The translations under genes were made by a program, and so were the position numbers. DNA of 64,000 nt from Luteipulveratus halotolerans (lineage in GTDB: Bacteria; Actinomycetota; Actinomycetes; Actinomycetales; Dermatophilaceae): contig NZ_LAIR01000002.1 of NCBI RefSeq assembly GCF_001247745.1, positions 3,720,001-3,784,000 on the forward strand. Reading direction: 5' to 3'. Positions 1 through 7,639 of the stretch are shown here, piece after piece. The notes under the pieces are model-generated. The model made no database searches. It saw only the letters and a list, made by a program, of their open reading frames with translations, and had not been told where the DNA came from. Numbering within the stretch: the first letter of the stretch is position 1; every line of letters begins with the position of its first letter.

Positions 1-2
1 CT

Positions 3-70
3 GCTCGTACTGCGTCTGATGTTCCTGACGCAGCTCGTACACGGTCAGGAACATCGAACGCAGTACGAGC
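3..70. repeat. Large imperfect hairpin at the window edge
   Basis: Two nested inverted repeats form one long stem. Bases 3-15 pair with 58-70 (13 bp) and 19-29 pair with 44-54 (11 bp), separated by a 3 x 3 internal bulge. The loop (30-43) repeats the sequence GCTCGTAC found at the left end. An alternative, mutually exclusive hairpin is possible: CTGCGTC at 10-16 with GACGCAG at 27-33. It lies 28 bp upstream of the dipeptidase start and may be a terminator of a gene left of the window, a mobile-repeat end or an RNA switch. No T-tract is seen. Confidence 0.6.
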
Positions 71-97
71 GGGGCAACCCCTGCTAGGAACGACGGT

Positions 98-931
98 ATG
101 ACTCGCCGTGCTCTGCCGGCTCTCGTCGCCGGCCTCGCCCTCGCCCTGTCCGCCACGACCAGCGCCACCGCAGCGCCCGCACCGTCGCCCGGCGGCTCGT
201 ACGCCGGCTCGTCCGCCGCTCCCCCGACCGCGCCGCCGGAGTTCGTCGCGCTGCGTGATGTCGACCCGACGATCGTCGAGGAGATCCGGTACGCCACACC
301 GCACACCTTCATGGGAGAGCGCGTCGATGCCTACCGCGCCCCCATGTGCCTGCTCACCGCTCCGGCGGCGCAGGCCTTGTCACGAGCGCAGGACGTGCTG
401 CGACCGCAGGGCCTCACGCTCAAGGTGTACGACTGCTACCGCCCGCAGACCGCGGTCGACCACTTCGTGCGCTGGGCGCAGGACGTGCCCGACCAGACGA
501 TGAAGTCGGAGTTCTACCCGCACGTCGACAAGTCGCGGTTGTTCGAGGACGGCTACATCGCCGAGAAGTCCGGCCACAGCCGCGGCAGCACCGTCGACCT
601 CACCGTGCAGCCGATCGCCGGCCCGCCCGTACCAGCACCGCACGCCCCGCACCCGGCCGGCTCGTGCATCGGCCCGCAGGAGCAGCGGGTCCCGGACAAG
701 TCGCTCGACATGGGCACGGCGTACGACTGCTTCGACGTGCTCTCGCACACCGCCAACCCGGCTGTCACGGGAGAGCAGCGCCGCAACCGCGAGCTGCTGG
801 TCAACGTGCTGAGCGCCCAGGGGCTGGTCAACTACGAGAACGAGTGGTGGCACTTCACCTACCGGCCCGAGCGGTTCCCGAAGACCTACTTCGACTTCCC
901 CGTCTCGCGCGCCTCGCTCCCGACGGCCTGA
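98..931 (+). CDS. Secreted D-alanyl-D-alanine dipeptidase (VanX/DdpX-like, M15D)
   Basis: A zinc dipeptidase of 277 aa predicted to cleave D-Ala-D-Ala outside the membrane, in cell-wall turnover. It has a Sec signal peptide (residues 1-26, MTRR then a hydrophobic core ending ATAA) and a proline/serine-rich stretch to about 47. The M15 motif SGHSRGSTVDLT supplies zinc ligands H160 and D167. ENEWWH near the C-terminus supplies catalytic E249 and ligand H252. Arg115 in the YRP motif is also family-typical. Four cysteines (84, 113, 190, 211) suit an exported, disulfide-bonded protein. An AGGA ribosome site precedes the ATG. It converges with the oxidoreductase gene at 963. Vancomycin resistance is not implied, because no vanHA or vanRS genes are nearby. 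Confidence 0.88.
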   Translation: MTRRALPALVAGLALALSATTSATAAPAPSPGGSYAGSSAAPPTAPPEFVALRDVDPTIVEEIRYATPHTFMGERVDAYRAPMCLLTAPAAQALSRAQDVLRPQGLTLKVYDCYRPQTAVDHFVRWAQDVPDQTMKSEFYPHVDKSRLFEDGYIAEKSGHSRGSTVDLTVQPIAGPPVPAPHAPHPAGSCIGPQEQRVPDKSLDMGTAYDCFDVLSHTANPAVTGEQRRNRELLVNVLSAQGLVNYENEWWHFTYRPERFPKTYFDFPVSRASLPTA

Positions 932-962
932 CCACAGGCGCAGATCCAAGGGCCGTCCAGGT

Positions 963-2258
963 TCACACCACGAGTCGAGAACCCACACCCTCCCCGGAGA
1001 CACGTGACCGGTCGCTCTGCCGAGCGGCTTCGAGCCTGCCCGGCAAGGCACGCAGCTGGTCGCCCAACGCGAAGAGCGCGTTGGGCACGGCCAACCCCGA
1101 CGCGGGCTCGGCTCCCAGCGCGATCACGGACACGTCGGCATCGTCCACCAGGTCCCGGGGCCGCTTCCACCCGCAGGCCAGCACGATCCGGTCCAGCCGG
1201 ACCGAGCTGCTGCCGGCACTCACGCGCACGTCGTCGCCATCCGTGCCGAGATCGGCCAACGGAGCCATCGACAGCAGACCGCTGCGGTAGTGGTCAGCGA
1301 GCCGACTCGCGAGATCGATGTGGAGCGCCTGCACGTGACGAGCAATGTGCGGCGCCGCCATGATGAGCCGGCCCACCTCGTGCGCCGTCGATGCGTTCGT
1401 CGCGCGGCACAGCGGGACCACGGTCCTCTCCCACGGCTGATCACCCTCGCTCAGCTGCACAGACCGAGCGAGGCCCGGCAGGCCCGTACATTCGTCGTCC
1501 TCCGGGAACGCCCGTCCGCGTCGCCGCAGACGGCGCTGGAGGTCGCGAGCTGCGTTCGGTCCACCACCACACAGGATGCTGGAGACCATCTCCATCATGT
1601 CCTCCGACAGGTCCGCTCCCAGCGGGAGGCTGCGGCGTACAGCCGGGAGGACCGACGTTCGTGACAGGAGCACGACCCGCGCACCTCCGGTCACCAGGTA
1701 GTCCGCTGCCTCCAGCGCAGACAGTCCTGCCCCCACGACGCCGATGACTCCCCGTGGCGGGATGCAGTTCATCGGATACGGCGTGAGGTCGGTGGGGACA
1801 AAGGTCGCGATGTCGTACAGCTCGGCAGGAACCCGTGGCTCGCTGAGACCTCGCGCTGTGACCACGGCGTCGTAGCCTCCCCACGTACTCATCGTGCGTG
1901 TCGGAGTGACACCGCGAACTGTCAGCCGCTCGTCGTGGGTGCGCGATATCGAGGTCACGTGTGCTGCGACCCGCGGGTGCCTGTCCGGCCACCTGCGCAC
2001 CGCGCGTCGCACCATCGCACCGATGGTGTGCCGTGCTGGGAAGTCATCGGACGTCCCCGAGCTCTGCGGCTCGAAGAGCTCGGTCAGTGGACGATTACTC
2101 TCGCTCGAGGTGTTGCACCTACCTGGCCCGCGGGCGAAGGCCAGGCTCTCGCCCAAGGCGTGCGTCGAATGAACGGTGATGTCACGCAAGCCCATGGTCT
2201 GAAGCACGTGGACGGCGCCGACAGCCGCGACACCACCACCGACGACGGCGACCTTCAT
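963..2258 (-). CDS. FAD/NAD(P)-binding oxidoreductase, last gene of the natural-product operon
   Basis: A 431-aa flavoprotein of unknown substrate. Residues 1-35 form the FAD Rossmann motif (VAVVGGGVAAVG). A second dinucleotide motif, GVVGAGLSALEAAD, lies near residue 170 and is followed by a basic strand (VVLLSR). A C-terminal ALGDQ segment resembles the FAD-binding end of such enzymes. The layout is closest to the NAD_binding_9-type or lysine/ornithine-monooxygenase-like two-domain flavoproteins. The start overlaps the stop of the transporter gene (ATGA), so it is translated with the operon. Inference: it oxidises the amino acid, or a nitrogen of the product, made by this cluster. The exact reaction cannot be read from the sequence. 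Confidence 0.75.
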   Translation of the reverse strand: MKVAVVGGGVAAVGAVHVLQTMGLRDITVHSTHALGESLAFARGPGRCNTSSESNRPLTELFEPQSSGTSDDFPARHTIGAMVRRAVRRWPDRHPRVAAHVTSISRTHDERLTVRGVTPTRTMSTWGGYDAVVTARGLSEPRVPAELYDIATFVPTDLTPYPMNCIPPRGVIGVVGAGLSALEAADYLVTGGARVVLLSRTSVLPAVRRSLPLGADLSEDMMEMVSSILCGGGPNAARDLQRRLRRRGRAFPEDDECTGLPGLARSVQLSEGDQPWERTVVPLCRATNASTAHEVGRLIMAAPHIARHVQALHIDLASRLADHYRSGLLSMAPLADLGTDGDDVRVSAGSSSVRLDRIVLACGWKRPRDLVDDADVSVIALGAEPASGLAVPNALFALGDQLRALPGRLEAARQSDRSRVSGEGVGSRLVV

Positions 2259-3181
2259 CGACCGCGCCCGGCCGGTACGAGCGACACCCCCGCGGCCATG
2301 ACCGCCAGAACGACCGGTCCGAGGACGAGGAGGTCGACTGCGCCGTAGGCGACGTCCGTGAGCAGGACGATGCCCGGGAGGACCGCGATGACCGAAGCCG
2401 ACGCCATGACCTCTGCCCGTCCGATTCCGTACTGCAGCAGCACAATGGGGACGGTGATGCAGCAGAATCCCAAGGCCAGGAGCTGCCACAGAGCGAGGGA
2501 GCCACCCTGGTCGTCGGGGCTCAGAAGGACGGCGATCCCACTGGCCAACCAGCAACCGTGAAATCTCCAGGCGTTGACGACGGTCGTCGGAGTGCCCGAC
2601 TGCACCAGGCGGCGGGTCGTGGTCAGGACTCCCAATGCGCAGGCTCCGGCGGCGAGCGCCAGCAGTGGCGGGAGCCAGGACTGTCCGGATCCCGTGCTCG
2701 CCCGCACCGCGATCACGACCGCCCAGACACACGCGATCCCGTTGAGGGCGGCGGCGATGACACGATGCCGGACGGCGACACCGTCCGTCCGTCGCACGAG
2801 CCCGGCTGCCACCACCAGCACCGGGGCGGTCGCTGTCTCGATCACGCTGGCCGCGGACGGCAGCGTCATGGTCGCCGCGACGTAGAAGAGCGCGAAGGCC
2901 CCGGCACTGAAGACGTTGAGCCGGATGATGTCAGGCACCGTGACGACCATGAGCGGTGCTCGGCTCGCCACGGCTGCGCTCAGGGCGGCGATCGCCGCCG
3001 TGGCGAAGGCCAGGAAGACCACGGTGTCCGACTGTGCGGTCGACACCTCGTGCCCCACGACGGACGTGCCGACGCCTTGGCCGACCACCGCGAGCGCCAC
3101 CAGCCCGGTCGGACTGACCGGGTTGGGGATGCCACCACGCCGAGTGGTGGCATGACGATCCGGTCGAGTGTCAGTCGTCAT
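2255..3181 (-). CDS. EamA/DMT-family exporter (10 TM)
   Basis: An integral membrane protein of 308 aa with about ten hydrophobic helices and two tandem EamA-like halves. The first helix group is near VALAVVGQG and the second half begins near SGQSWLPPLLALAAG. Known DMT/EamA members mostly export amino acids and metabolites. It overlaps both neighbours by ATGA (ATP-grasp upstream, FAD oxidoreductase downstream), so it belongs to the same transcript. Together with AzlCD it gives this operon two export systems, which suggests that the product, or the modified amino acid, must leave the cell. Confidence 0.8.
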   Translation of the reverse strand: MTTDTRPDRHATTRRGGIPNPVSPTGLVALAVVGQGVGTSVVGHEVSTAQSDTVVFLAFATAAIAALSAAVASRAPLMVVTVPDIIRLNVFSAGAFALFYVAATMTLPSAASVIETATAPVLVVAAGLVRRTDGVAVRHRVIAAALNGIACVWAVVIAVRASTGSGQSWLPPLLALAAGACALGVLTTTRRLVQSGTPTTVVNAWRFHGCWLASGIAVLLSPDDQGGSLALWQLLALGFCCITVPIVLLQYGIGRAEVMASASVIAVLPGIVLLTDVAYGAVDLLVLGPVVLAVMAAGVSLVPAGRGR

Positions 3182-4422
3182 ACCAGGGTTTCCTCGCGAT
3201 CGATGTGCACTGCGCGCCCGGCGAGCTCGAGCTCGCGGAGCTCAGTCATGATGCGGTCGGCATCTGCGTCGGAGTCCGCGCCGAAGAAGATCATGCCGAA
3301 GCTGCCGGTCGTCACTCTGTTGTCTGTCGTCACGCGGTGACCGGGTTGCGGTAGACCCCGCACATCCGTCACGCCCCGAATCGAGGTCAGAAGCGACGCA
3401 TCCACAGCGGTCACCGTCCCGGGGTGCTGCGGAGCCAGCATGTACCAGCCAACGAGGCGCCGCCCCGCGAGCTTCTGAGGGCGGTGGTACGCCCAAGGGT
3501 CGCGGAGCATGGCAGCGAGCTCGGTGATCTGCGAATGCCCGGCGACACGACGGTAGACCTGGCTCGGGACAGTGGGTCCCATCGCACGACCGTTGAACTC
3601 GATCAGTCGGGTCCCCGCTGAGGTCGCGCGCACCTCGGTATGCGACGCGCCCCATCGAAAACCCACGGCATCCAGCACGGGCAGGACGTAGTCCACCGCA
3701 GCCACCGACCGCGGGTCGTCGACCGACATGGTCACTGCCGCTCGGATCTCCGGGTGACCGCTCGTCTCGTCAAGCACGTAGCGGAAGACCTCGGTGACCA
3801 CGTGACCGGCGGGACCGCTGACCGTGTTGACGAAGTGCTGCTCCCCGTCGAGGTACTCCTGCACGGTGAGCGAGTCAGCGACGTGACCCAGCAGGGTGGT
3901 CTGCCCGAGGATCGCCGCGGCAGCGGACTTGGCCTCCTCGAGGCTGCGGCACACGCGTGCTCCGTCGGACCCACCGCTGTCGGACGGCTTCACGACCCAG
4001 GGTGCGGGCCGGGCTTCCACCGTACGGGCGACCTGACCGACATCACGGCACTCTACGGTCCATGGGGTCAGGATTCCTGCGGAGGAAGCAGCCTCTGCCA
4101 TGGCCACCTTGTGACGGCGGGCTGCCAAGGTGTTCAGGTCATTGTGGTGGCTACCCCACTGCGCCGCCGCGATGTCGGCGATCGTGACGGCATGCTCACA
4201 TCCGGGGACGATCGCTGGAAGACGCTCGCCCGGCGACCGACCCGGGCGGTCACAGGCCGCCAGGATCTCCGGCCCCGGTGCGGGGACCGGCCGACCCGGA
4301 GTCGATCGGTACACCTCGCGCGGCTGGACCACGGTGACGTCGCTGCCCGTGCGGTGCAGCTCCTCGACCAGATCCCGTCCGCTCGATCGCGGGTCGATCA
4401 CCACAATGGGCTGGCCGGTCAC
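3178..4422 (-). CDS. ATP-grasp ligase (L-amino-acid / dipeptide ligase-like)
   Basis: A 414-aa enzyme expected to join a carboxylate to an amine through an acyl-phosphate. The N-terminal pre-ATP-grasp part (1-105) is followed by ATP-binding strands: PWVVKPSDSGGSDGARV (phosphate loop), then VQEYLDGEQHFVNTV. Metal-binding residues follow in the pattern HTEVR plus IEFNGRAMG. This arrangement matches the BacD/carnosine-synthase type (ATP-grasp_4) rather than D-Ala-D-Ala ligases. The chosen GTG overlaps the azlD stop (GTGA) and has GGAGG at a suitable distance; a GTG one codon earlier is possible. Being co-translated with a dioxygenase and a PLP enzyme suggests that it condenses the modified amino acid into a dipeptide or amide. 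Confidence 0.8.
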   Translation of the reverse strand: MTGQPIVVIDPRSSGRDLVEELHRTGSDVTVVQPREVYRSTPGRPVPAPGPEILAACDRPGRSPGERLPAIVPGCEHAVTIADIAAAQWGSHHNDLNTLAARRHKVAMAEAASSAGILTPWTVECRDVGQVARTVEARPAPWVVKPSDSGGSDGARVCRSLEEAKSAAAAILGQTTLLGHVADSLTVQEYLDGEQHFVNTVSGPAGHVVTEVFRYVLDETSGHPEIRAAVTMSVDDPRSVAAVDYVLPVLDAVGFRWGASHTEVRATSAGTRLIEFNGRAMGPTVPSQVYRRVAGHSQITELAAMLRDPWAYHRPQKLAGRRLVGWYMLAPQHPGTVTAVDASLLTSIRGVTDVRGLPQPGHRVTTDNRVTTGSFGMIFFGADSDADADRIMTELRELELAGRAVHIDREETLV

Positions 4423-4733
4423 CACAAGGCCTCCATACATGCGTAGACCAGGACGCCGCCACCGATGGAGATCAGCGGGTTGCGGCGCCACACGTGCAGC
4501 ACGGCCGTGACGACCGAGGCACCGAGCAGAGCACGGTGGTCGAGCCGCGTGGACGGCTCGACCACCGTGTAGGCGATCAGGATGATCATGATGCCGCCGG
4601 GAAGCAGTCGACCGAGCCGTTCGATGCGCTCCTGCCCGCGCATCTGGTCCACCACCAGGAAGGGCAGCAGCCGAAGTGCGTAGGTGAGTCCCCCCGCCAC
4701 CAGGATCACCGGCAGAGCGTGCGCCAATGTCAT
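4419..4733 (-). CDS. azlD: AzlD-type small subunit of branched-chain amino-acid exporter
   Basis: A 104-aa hydrophobic protein with about four membrane segments, starting MTLAHALPVILVAGGLTYAL. AzlD works with AzlC in export of branched-chain amino acids and analogues. The ATG overlaps the azlC stop (ATGA), the usual azlCD arrangement. The ATG at 4733 is preferred over longer frames that would run deep into azlC. Here the pair sits inside a biosynthetic operon rather than with a Lrp-type regulator, so its cargo may be the product of the cluster. Confidence 0.85.
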   Translation of the reverse strand: MTLAHALPVILVAGGLTYALRLLPFLVVDQMRGQERIERLGRLLPGGIMIILIAYTVVEPSTRLDHRALLGASVVTAVLHVWRRNPLISIGGGVLVYACMEALW

Positions 4734-5455
4734 GTCGTCCTCTCCCGAGACTCGATCAGCTCGGAGTCGTCCGTCGTCGTGCAGACGTCCGCGACACACA
4801 GACCGACATACACGGTGAGCGCGACCAGCAGAAACGCGTCACTCATGATCAGGCCGGCAAGGATCGCAACCGCCGCGTACACGAGCACCCGCGGGAGCCG
4901 GCGTCCAAGGAAGAACTCCAGCGCCAGCACAATGAACAGCCCTGTGATCGCGAAGTCGAGCCCTCGGAACGTGCTCGGCAGGGCCTGCCCGACCATGACG
5001 CCCAGGAGTGCGCCCGCCACCCAGTAGCCGTGCGAGAACACCTGGATCAGCAGGACCTGCCGCGCCGTGACCGGACGCGCCCCCGTCGAGAGCACCGCAT
5101 AGGTCTCATCGGTCAGGGCGAAGGCGCCGTACAACCGCTGGGGCCAGGACCGGAGCAGATGCGTGGGATACGACAACGGATAGAAGACATGCCGGAAGTT
5201 GATCGCCACGGTCGCCACCGCCACCGCTGACAGCGCGGCGTCCGTCAGGATCAGACTCACCAGGAAGAACTCCAAGGAACCCGCGAACACCAGGAGAGCG
5301 GTCACCGGGGCGACTGCCCACGGGAGGTCGGACTGCACGACCAGGGCCCCGAACGCGGCACCCAACGGGACGTACCCCATGGCCACGGGCATGGTGGTGC
5401 GCAGGGCGTCAGCGGAGTCGTGCCGAAACCCGGCCCGAGTCTCAGCCGCGGACAT
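4730..5455 (-). CDS. azlC: AzlC-type large subunit of branched-chain amino-acid exporter
   Basis: A 241-aa membrane protein of the AzlC family. The N-terminal family region (GYVPLGAAFGALVVQSDLPW), the NFRHVFYPLS motif and a conserved DETYA segment are present, with about seven membrane segments. Length is normal for the family (230-245 aa). The start overlaps the end of the PLP-enzyme gene by 14 bp. It forms an exporter with AzlD. The acidic and polar C-terminal tail (TTTDDSELIESRER) is cytoplasmic. Confidence 0.88.
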   Translation of the reverse strand: MSAAETRAGFRHDSADALRTTMPVAMGYVPLGAAFGALVVQSDLPWAVAPVTALLVFAGSLEFFLVSLILTDAALSAVAVATVAINFRHVFYPLSYPTHLLRSWPQRLYGAFALTDETYAVLSTGARPVTARQVLLIQVFSHGYWVAGALLGVMVGQALPSTFRGLDFAITGLFIVLALEFFLGRRLPRVLVYAAVAILAGLIMSDAFLLVALTVYVGLCVADVCTTTDDSELIESRERTT

Positions 5456-6518
5456 CGTCCAGCACCGATGTCAGGGCGCCGAGGCCGGCGCGCAGCACCG
5501 GTAGCGGCCGCGCGAAAGTGACCCGCAACGCCCGGCTCGGACCAGCATCCGGGGGCGCGAAGACGGACTCGGGCATGACGAGCACCCTGTGGTCGACCAG
5601 CGCGGTCTTGGCGATGACGTCGGCGTCACCCGACGCGAGCTCGATCCAGGCGAACGGAGTGCCCTGGGGCTCCACGAGCGTGAGCTGCTCCGCCCGCGTG
5701 GCGACCCAGTCTTCGAGCAGCTCCAGACCAGGGCCGTGCAGCGAGTCGAACCTGGCCAGGTGGCGGGGTGTCTCCAGAACGGCACGTGCTGCGATGCGCT
5801 CGCACAGGACGGAGTTGCAGACCGTGGTGAACCGCTTGTAGTTGCGCATCCCGGCGATGACGTCGCGTGGCCCGATCGCCCACCCCGTCCGAAGCCCAGG
5901 CATGCCGTGCATCTTGGAGAGGCTGCTGACCACAAGTACGCCAGGACCGAGGTGCACCAAGGACGACCGGTAGTCGTGCATGTACTCCTCGTCGACGACC
6001 AGGAGGGCACCGACCTCCTGGCACCGGCGATGAAGCTCAGCCGACCCCTGGGCGGAGATCCTTGTCCCCAGCGGGTTGTGCGGGCTGGTGAGGACGACCA
6101 TGCGAGTCCTGGCGTTGACCGCGCTCGCCATCGCCGTCCCGGGACACTCGCGCGGCGTCACCCGTACAGCGGTCACATCGCACCCGATCTCGCGGGGGAC
6201 CGCCCAGGCCTGCTGCCATCCCGGGCTCTGGGTCACCACGTGGTCACCGACGGAGAGGGCGGACCGGTAGAGGAGGTACAACGCCTCCTGGCCACCGGTC
6301 GAGACGAGCACGTCGTCGTCCACCGACGGGTCGTACGCCGTGTGCAGGGCGTCGCGTAGCTCGTCGCTGCCATGGTCCAAGGTGTAGTCCAGGTCCCACG
6401 CGGGGTCGATCTCGACGTCCCCGACGGTCTGGCGCAGGACGCCGCTCTCGGCGAGGTCGACGTCGTAGCGCCCAGCAGCCTCGCGGAACAGCCACTCCTG
6501 AATGGTGTAGGTCTCCAT
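5442..6518 (-). CDS. PLP-dependent fold-type I enzyme (aminotransferase class I/II; capreomycidine-synthase-like)
   Basis: A 358-aa PLP enzyme. Visible active-site residues are the Schiff-base lysine K202 in SSLSKMHGMPGLRTGW, N148 in SPHNPLG, D176 in VVDEEY and the substrate arginine in ALRVTFARP. The N-terminus (EWLFREAAGRYDVDLAESGV) and the following segment resemble the layout of capreomycidine synthase (VioD), a member of this superfamily that cyclises a hydroxyarginine. An ordinary transaminase remains possible. The gene starts at the dioxygenase stop (TGATG). It would transaminate, or beta/gamma-substitute, an amino acid hydroxylated by the preceding enzyme. Confidence 0.8.
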   Translation of the reverse strand: METYTIQEWLFREAAGRYDVDLAESGVLRQTVGDVEIDPAWDLDYTLDHGSDELRDALHTAYDPSVDDDVLVSTGGQEALYLLYRSALSVGDHVVTQSPGWQQAWAVPREIGCDVTAVRVTPRECPGTAMASAVNARTRMVVLTSPHNPLGTRISAQGSAELHRRCQEVGALLVVDEEYMHDYRSSLVHLGPGVLVVSSLSKMHGMPGLRTGWAIGPRDVIAGMRNYKRFTTVCNSVLCERIAARAVLETPRHLARFDSLHGPGLELLEDWVATRAEQLTLVEPQGTPFAWIELASGDADVIAKTALVDHRVLVMPESVFAPPDAGPSRALRVTFARPLPVLRAGLGALTSVLDDVRG

Positions 6519-7207
6519 CAGATCAACGTGAACGTCAGGACGAGGACGTCACGATGGGTCTGGCCAGGCACCAGTGCATTCACCGGAGAGACGTAGTGGA
6601 AGAGTGCGCGGTCGTCGAAGGCGGCGTACTCGCGTGCTCCCAGCGACTCCTGCGCCACGACGTGCTGACCGGCTGCGTCGGTGGTCAACGTCGTGACGCC
6701 CCCCGACACGTTGGTCAAGCCGATCACGCAGGTCGCAACAATGTCGAAGCCGTCCTGATGCACGCCTTCCGGCGCGGGCAGCCCAGTGACTCCGTCGCCG
6801 GCGATGACGCGGATCTGATGGGCGCCGATCAGTGCGTCGGACTCGACACCGATCACGTCTTCACGGAGGTGATCGACGACCTCCACGACGTCACGAAGAA
6901 CATCAGAGCGGATCGGCGCAAACGACCGCTTCTGTCCACCGGCGTATGCGTTGATGTCCGCGGCCTGCTCGAACGTCGCCTCGCTCTCCCACTCGATGCG
7001 GCCATTGATCACGCTGCCTTGAGCAAAAGCGCGGTAGCGGTAATCATCACCCGATCGCATGTGCGGGTCTCGAGGTAGATCCGCGTAGCTCGACGCCAGC
7101 CGCGACACCAGCGATTCAGGCAGTAGCCCGGTGCGGTGTCGATCCTTGCTCGACACGGTGTCCGACCATGCCGTTGGTGTCGCCGCAAAAATCAGGCTTG
7201 TAGACAT
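6518..7207 (-). CDS. 2-oxoglutarate/Fe(II) amino-acid dioxygenase (PF10014 type), first gene of operon
   Basis: A 229-aa non-haem iron dioxygenase of the family that includes Bacillus isoleucine 4-hydroxylase. The iron triad is H150 and D152 in EGVHQDGFD with H204 in LFHYVSPV. R219 in THRDVLVLTF is placed to bind 2-oxoglutarate. The ATG at 7207 is preferred over a longer in-frame GC-rich extension because GGAGGGG lies just upstream and because family members start here (length 220-250 aa). It is the promoter-proximal gene of the seven-gene operon. The likely job is hydroxylation of a free amino acid. The substrate cannot be told from sequence, though AzlCD and the IDO relationship favour a branched or aliphatic one. 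Confidence 0.85.
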   Translation of the reverse strand: MSTSLIFAATPTAWSDTVSSKDRHRTGLLPESLVSRLASSYADLPRDPHMRSGDDYRYRAFAQGSVINGRIEWESEATFEQAADINAYAGGQKRSFAPIRSDVLRDVVEVVDHLREDVIGVESDALIGAHQIRVIAGDGVTGLPAPEGVHQDGFDIVATCVIGLTNVSGGVTTLTTDAAGQHVVAQESLGAREYAAFDDRALFHYVSPVNALVPGQTHRDVLVLTFTLI

Positions 7208-7586
7208 TGTTCCCCTCCAGAAGCGTTGCTGTGGCGGCCCACCTTCTCCCCAGGCCGTCACAGTGGACGATATTTCGCCACAGGCTTTGGAAAACAAGTC
7301 TGGGCGGGGGCCTATCTCGCACTGAGAGACGTCCGGATGCTCACGTGCCGGGAGTTGCCTGAAATCACCAGGATTCCACGGAAGTGAGTTCCGTCTCATT
7401 CGGGAAGGATCGTTGAACGCGCGACAAATTCATCCGCCATGCGAGACCGGCGCTCCCACGAAACGCGGGTCTCTTCATCCATTTTTGACCATTCCCTGAC
7501 GCGATACGGATGGCGAGATGACCGTGAATACATCTTCCAGAAATTGCTGTCAGCGCATCGGCCTGACCATTCCCGGGTACGACGAA
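7208..7586 (-). promoter_or_regulatory. Leader/promoter region of the natural-product operon
   Basis: A 379-bp stretch without an established gene, visibly more AT-rich than its flanks. It holds the tentative leader ORF (7396-7482) and a short hairpin ACGGAA/TTCCGT at 7378-7394. A second weak stem, GAGACC/GGTCTC, lies within the leader ORF. On the minus strand a TTGTTT-like -35 near 7298 is followed by AT-rich bases, but no convincing -10 can be fixed. No regulator gene is adjacent. Confidence 0.45.
7396..7482 (-). CDS. Possible arginine-rich leader peptide ORF upstream of the operon
   Basis: A 28-aa frame (starting MDEETRVSWERR, ending ILPE) with GGGAA upstream of its ATG; an upstream in-frame ATG at 7533 would give 45 aa. 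Five of the 28 residues are arginine. The stop is followed at once by hairpin 7378-7394, and then by the 170-bp run-up to the dioxygenase start. The arrangement resembles an attenuator leader. Arginine is common in high-GC random frames, so this is tentative. Confidence 0.25.
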   Translation of the reverse strand: MDEETRVSWERRSRMADEFVARSTILPE

Positions 7587-7617
7587 CGCCCGGCCCCGCG
7601 ATATGCGGGACCGGGCG
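7587..7617 (-). terminator. Terminator of the rpsF-ssb-rpsR-rplI operon
   Basis: A 13-bp stem (7587-7599 with 7605-7617) closed by a 5-base GATAT loop. In the minus-strand transcript its only imperfection is a G-U wobble. It lies 22 bp past the rplI stop and separates that operon from the biosynthetic operon transcribed in the same direction. Confidence 0.8.
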
Positions 7618-7639
7618 TCCGGTGTCGTACGACGGGGCC

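Noticed and set aside
98..931. Vancomycin-resistance vanX
   Set aside because: The protein has a signal peptide and no vanH, vanA, vanR or vanS neighbours; VanX proper is cytoplasmic.
7330..7350. CACGTG near 7340 as a parS site
   Set aside because: Flanking arms do not match the parS consensus or each other.
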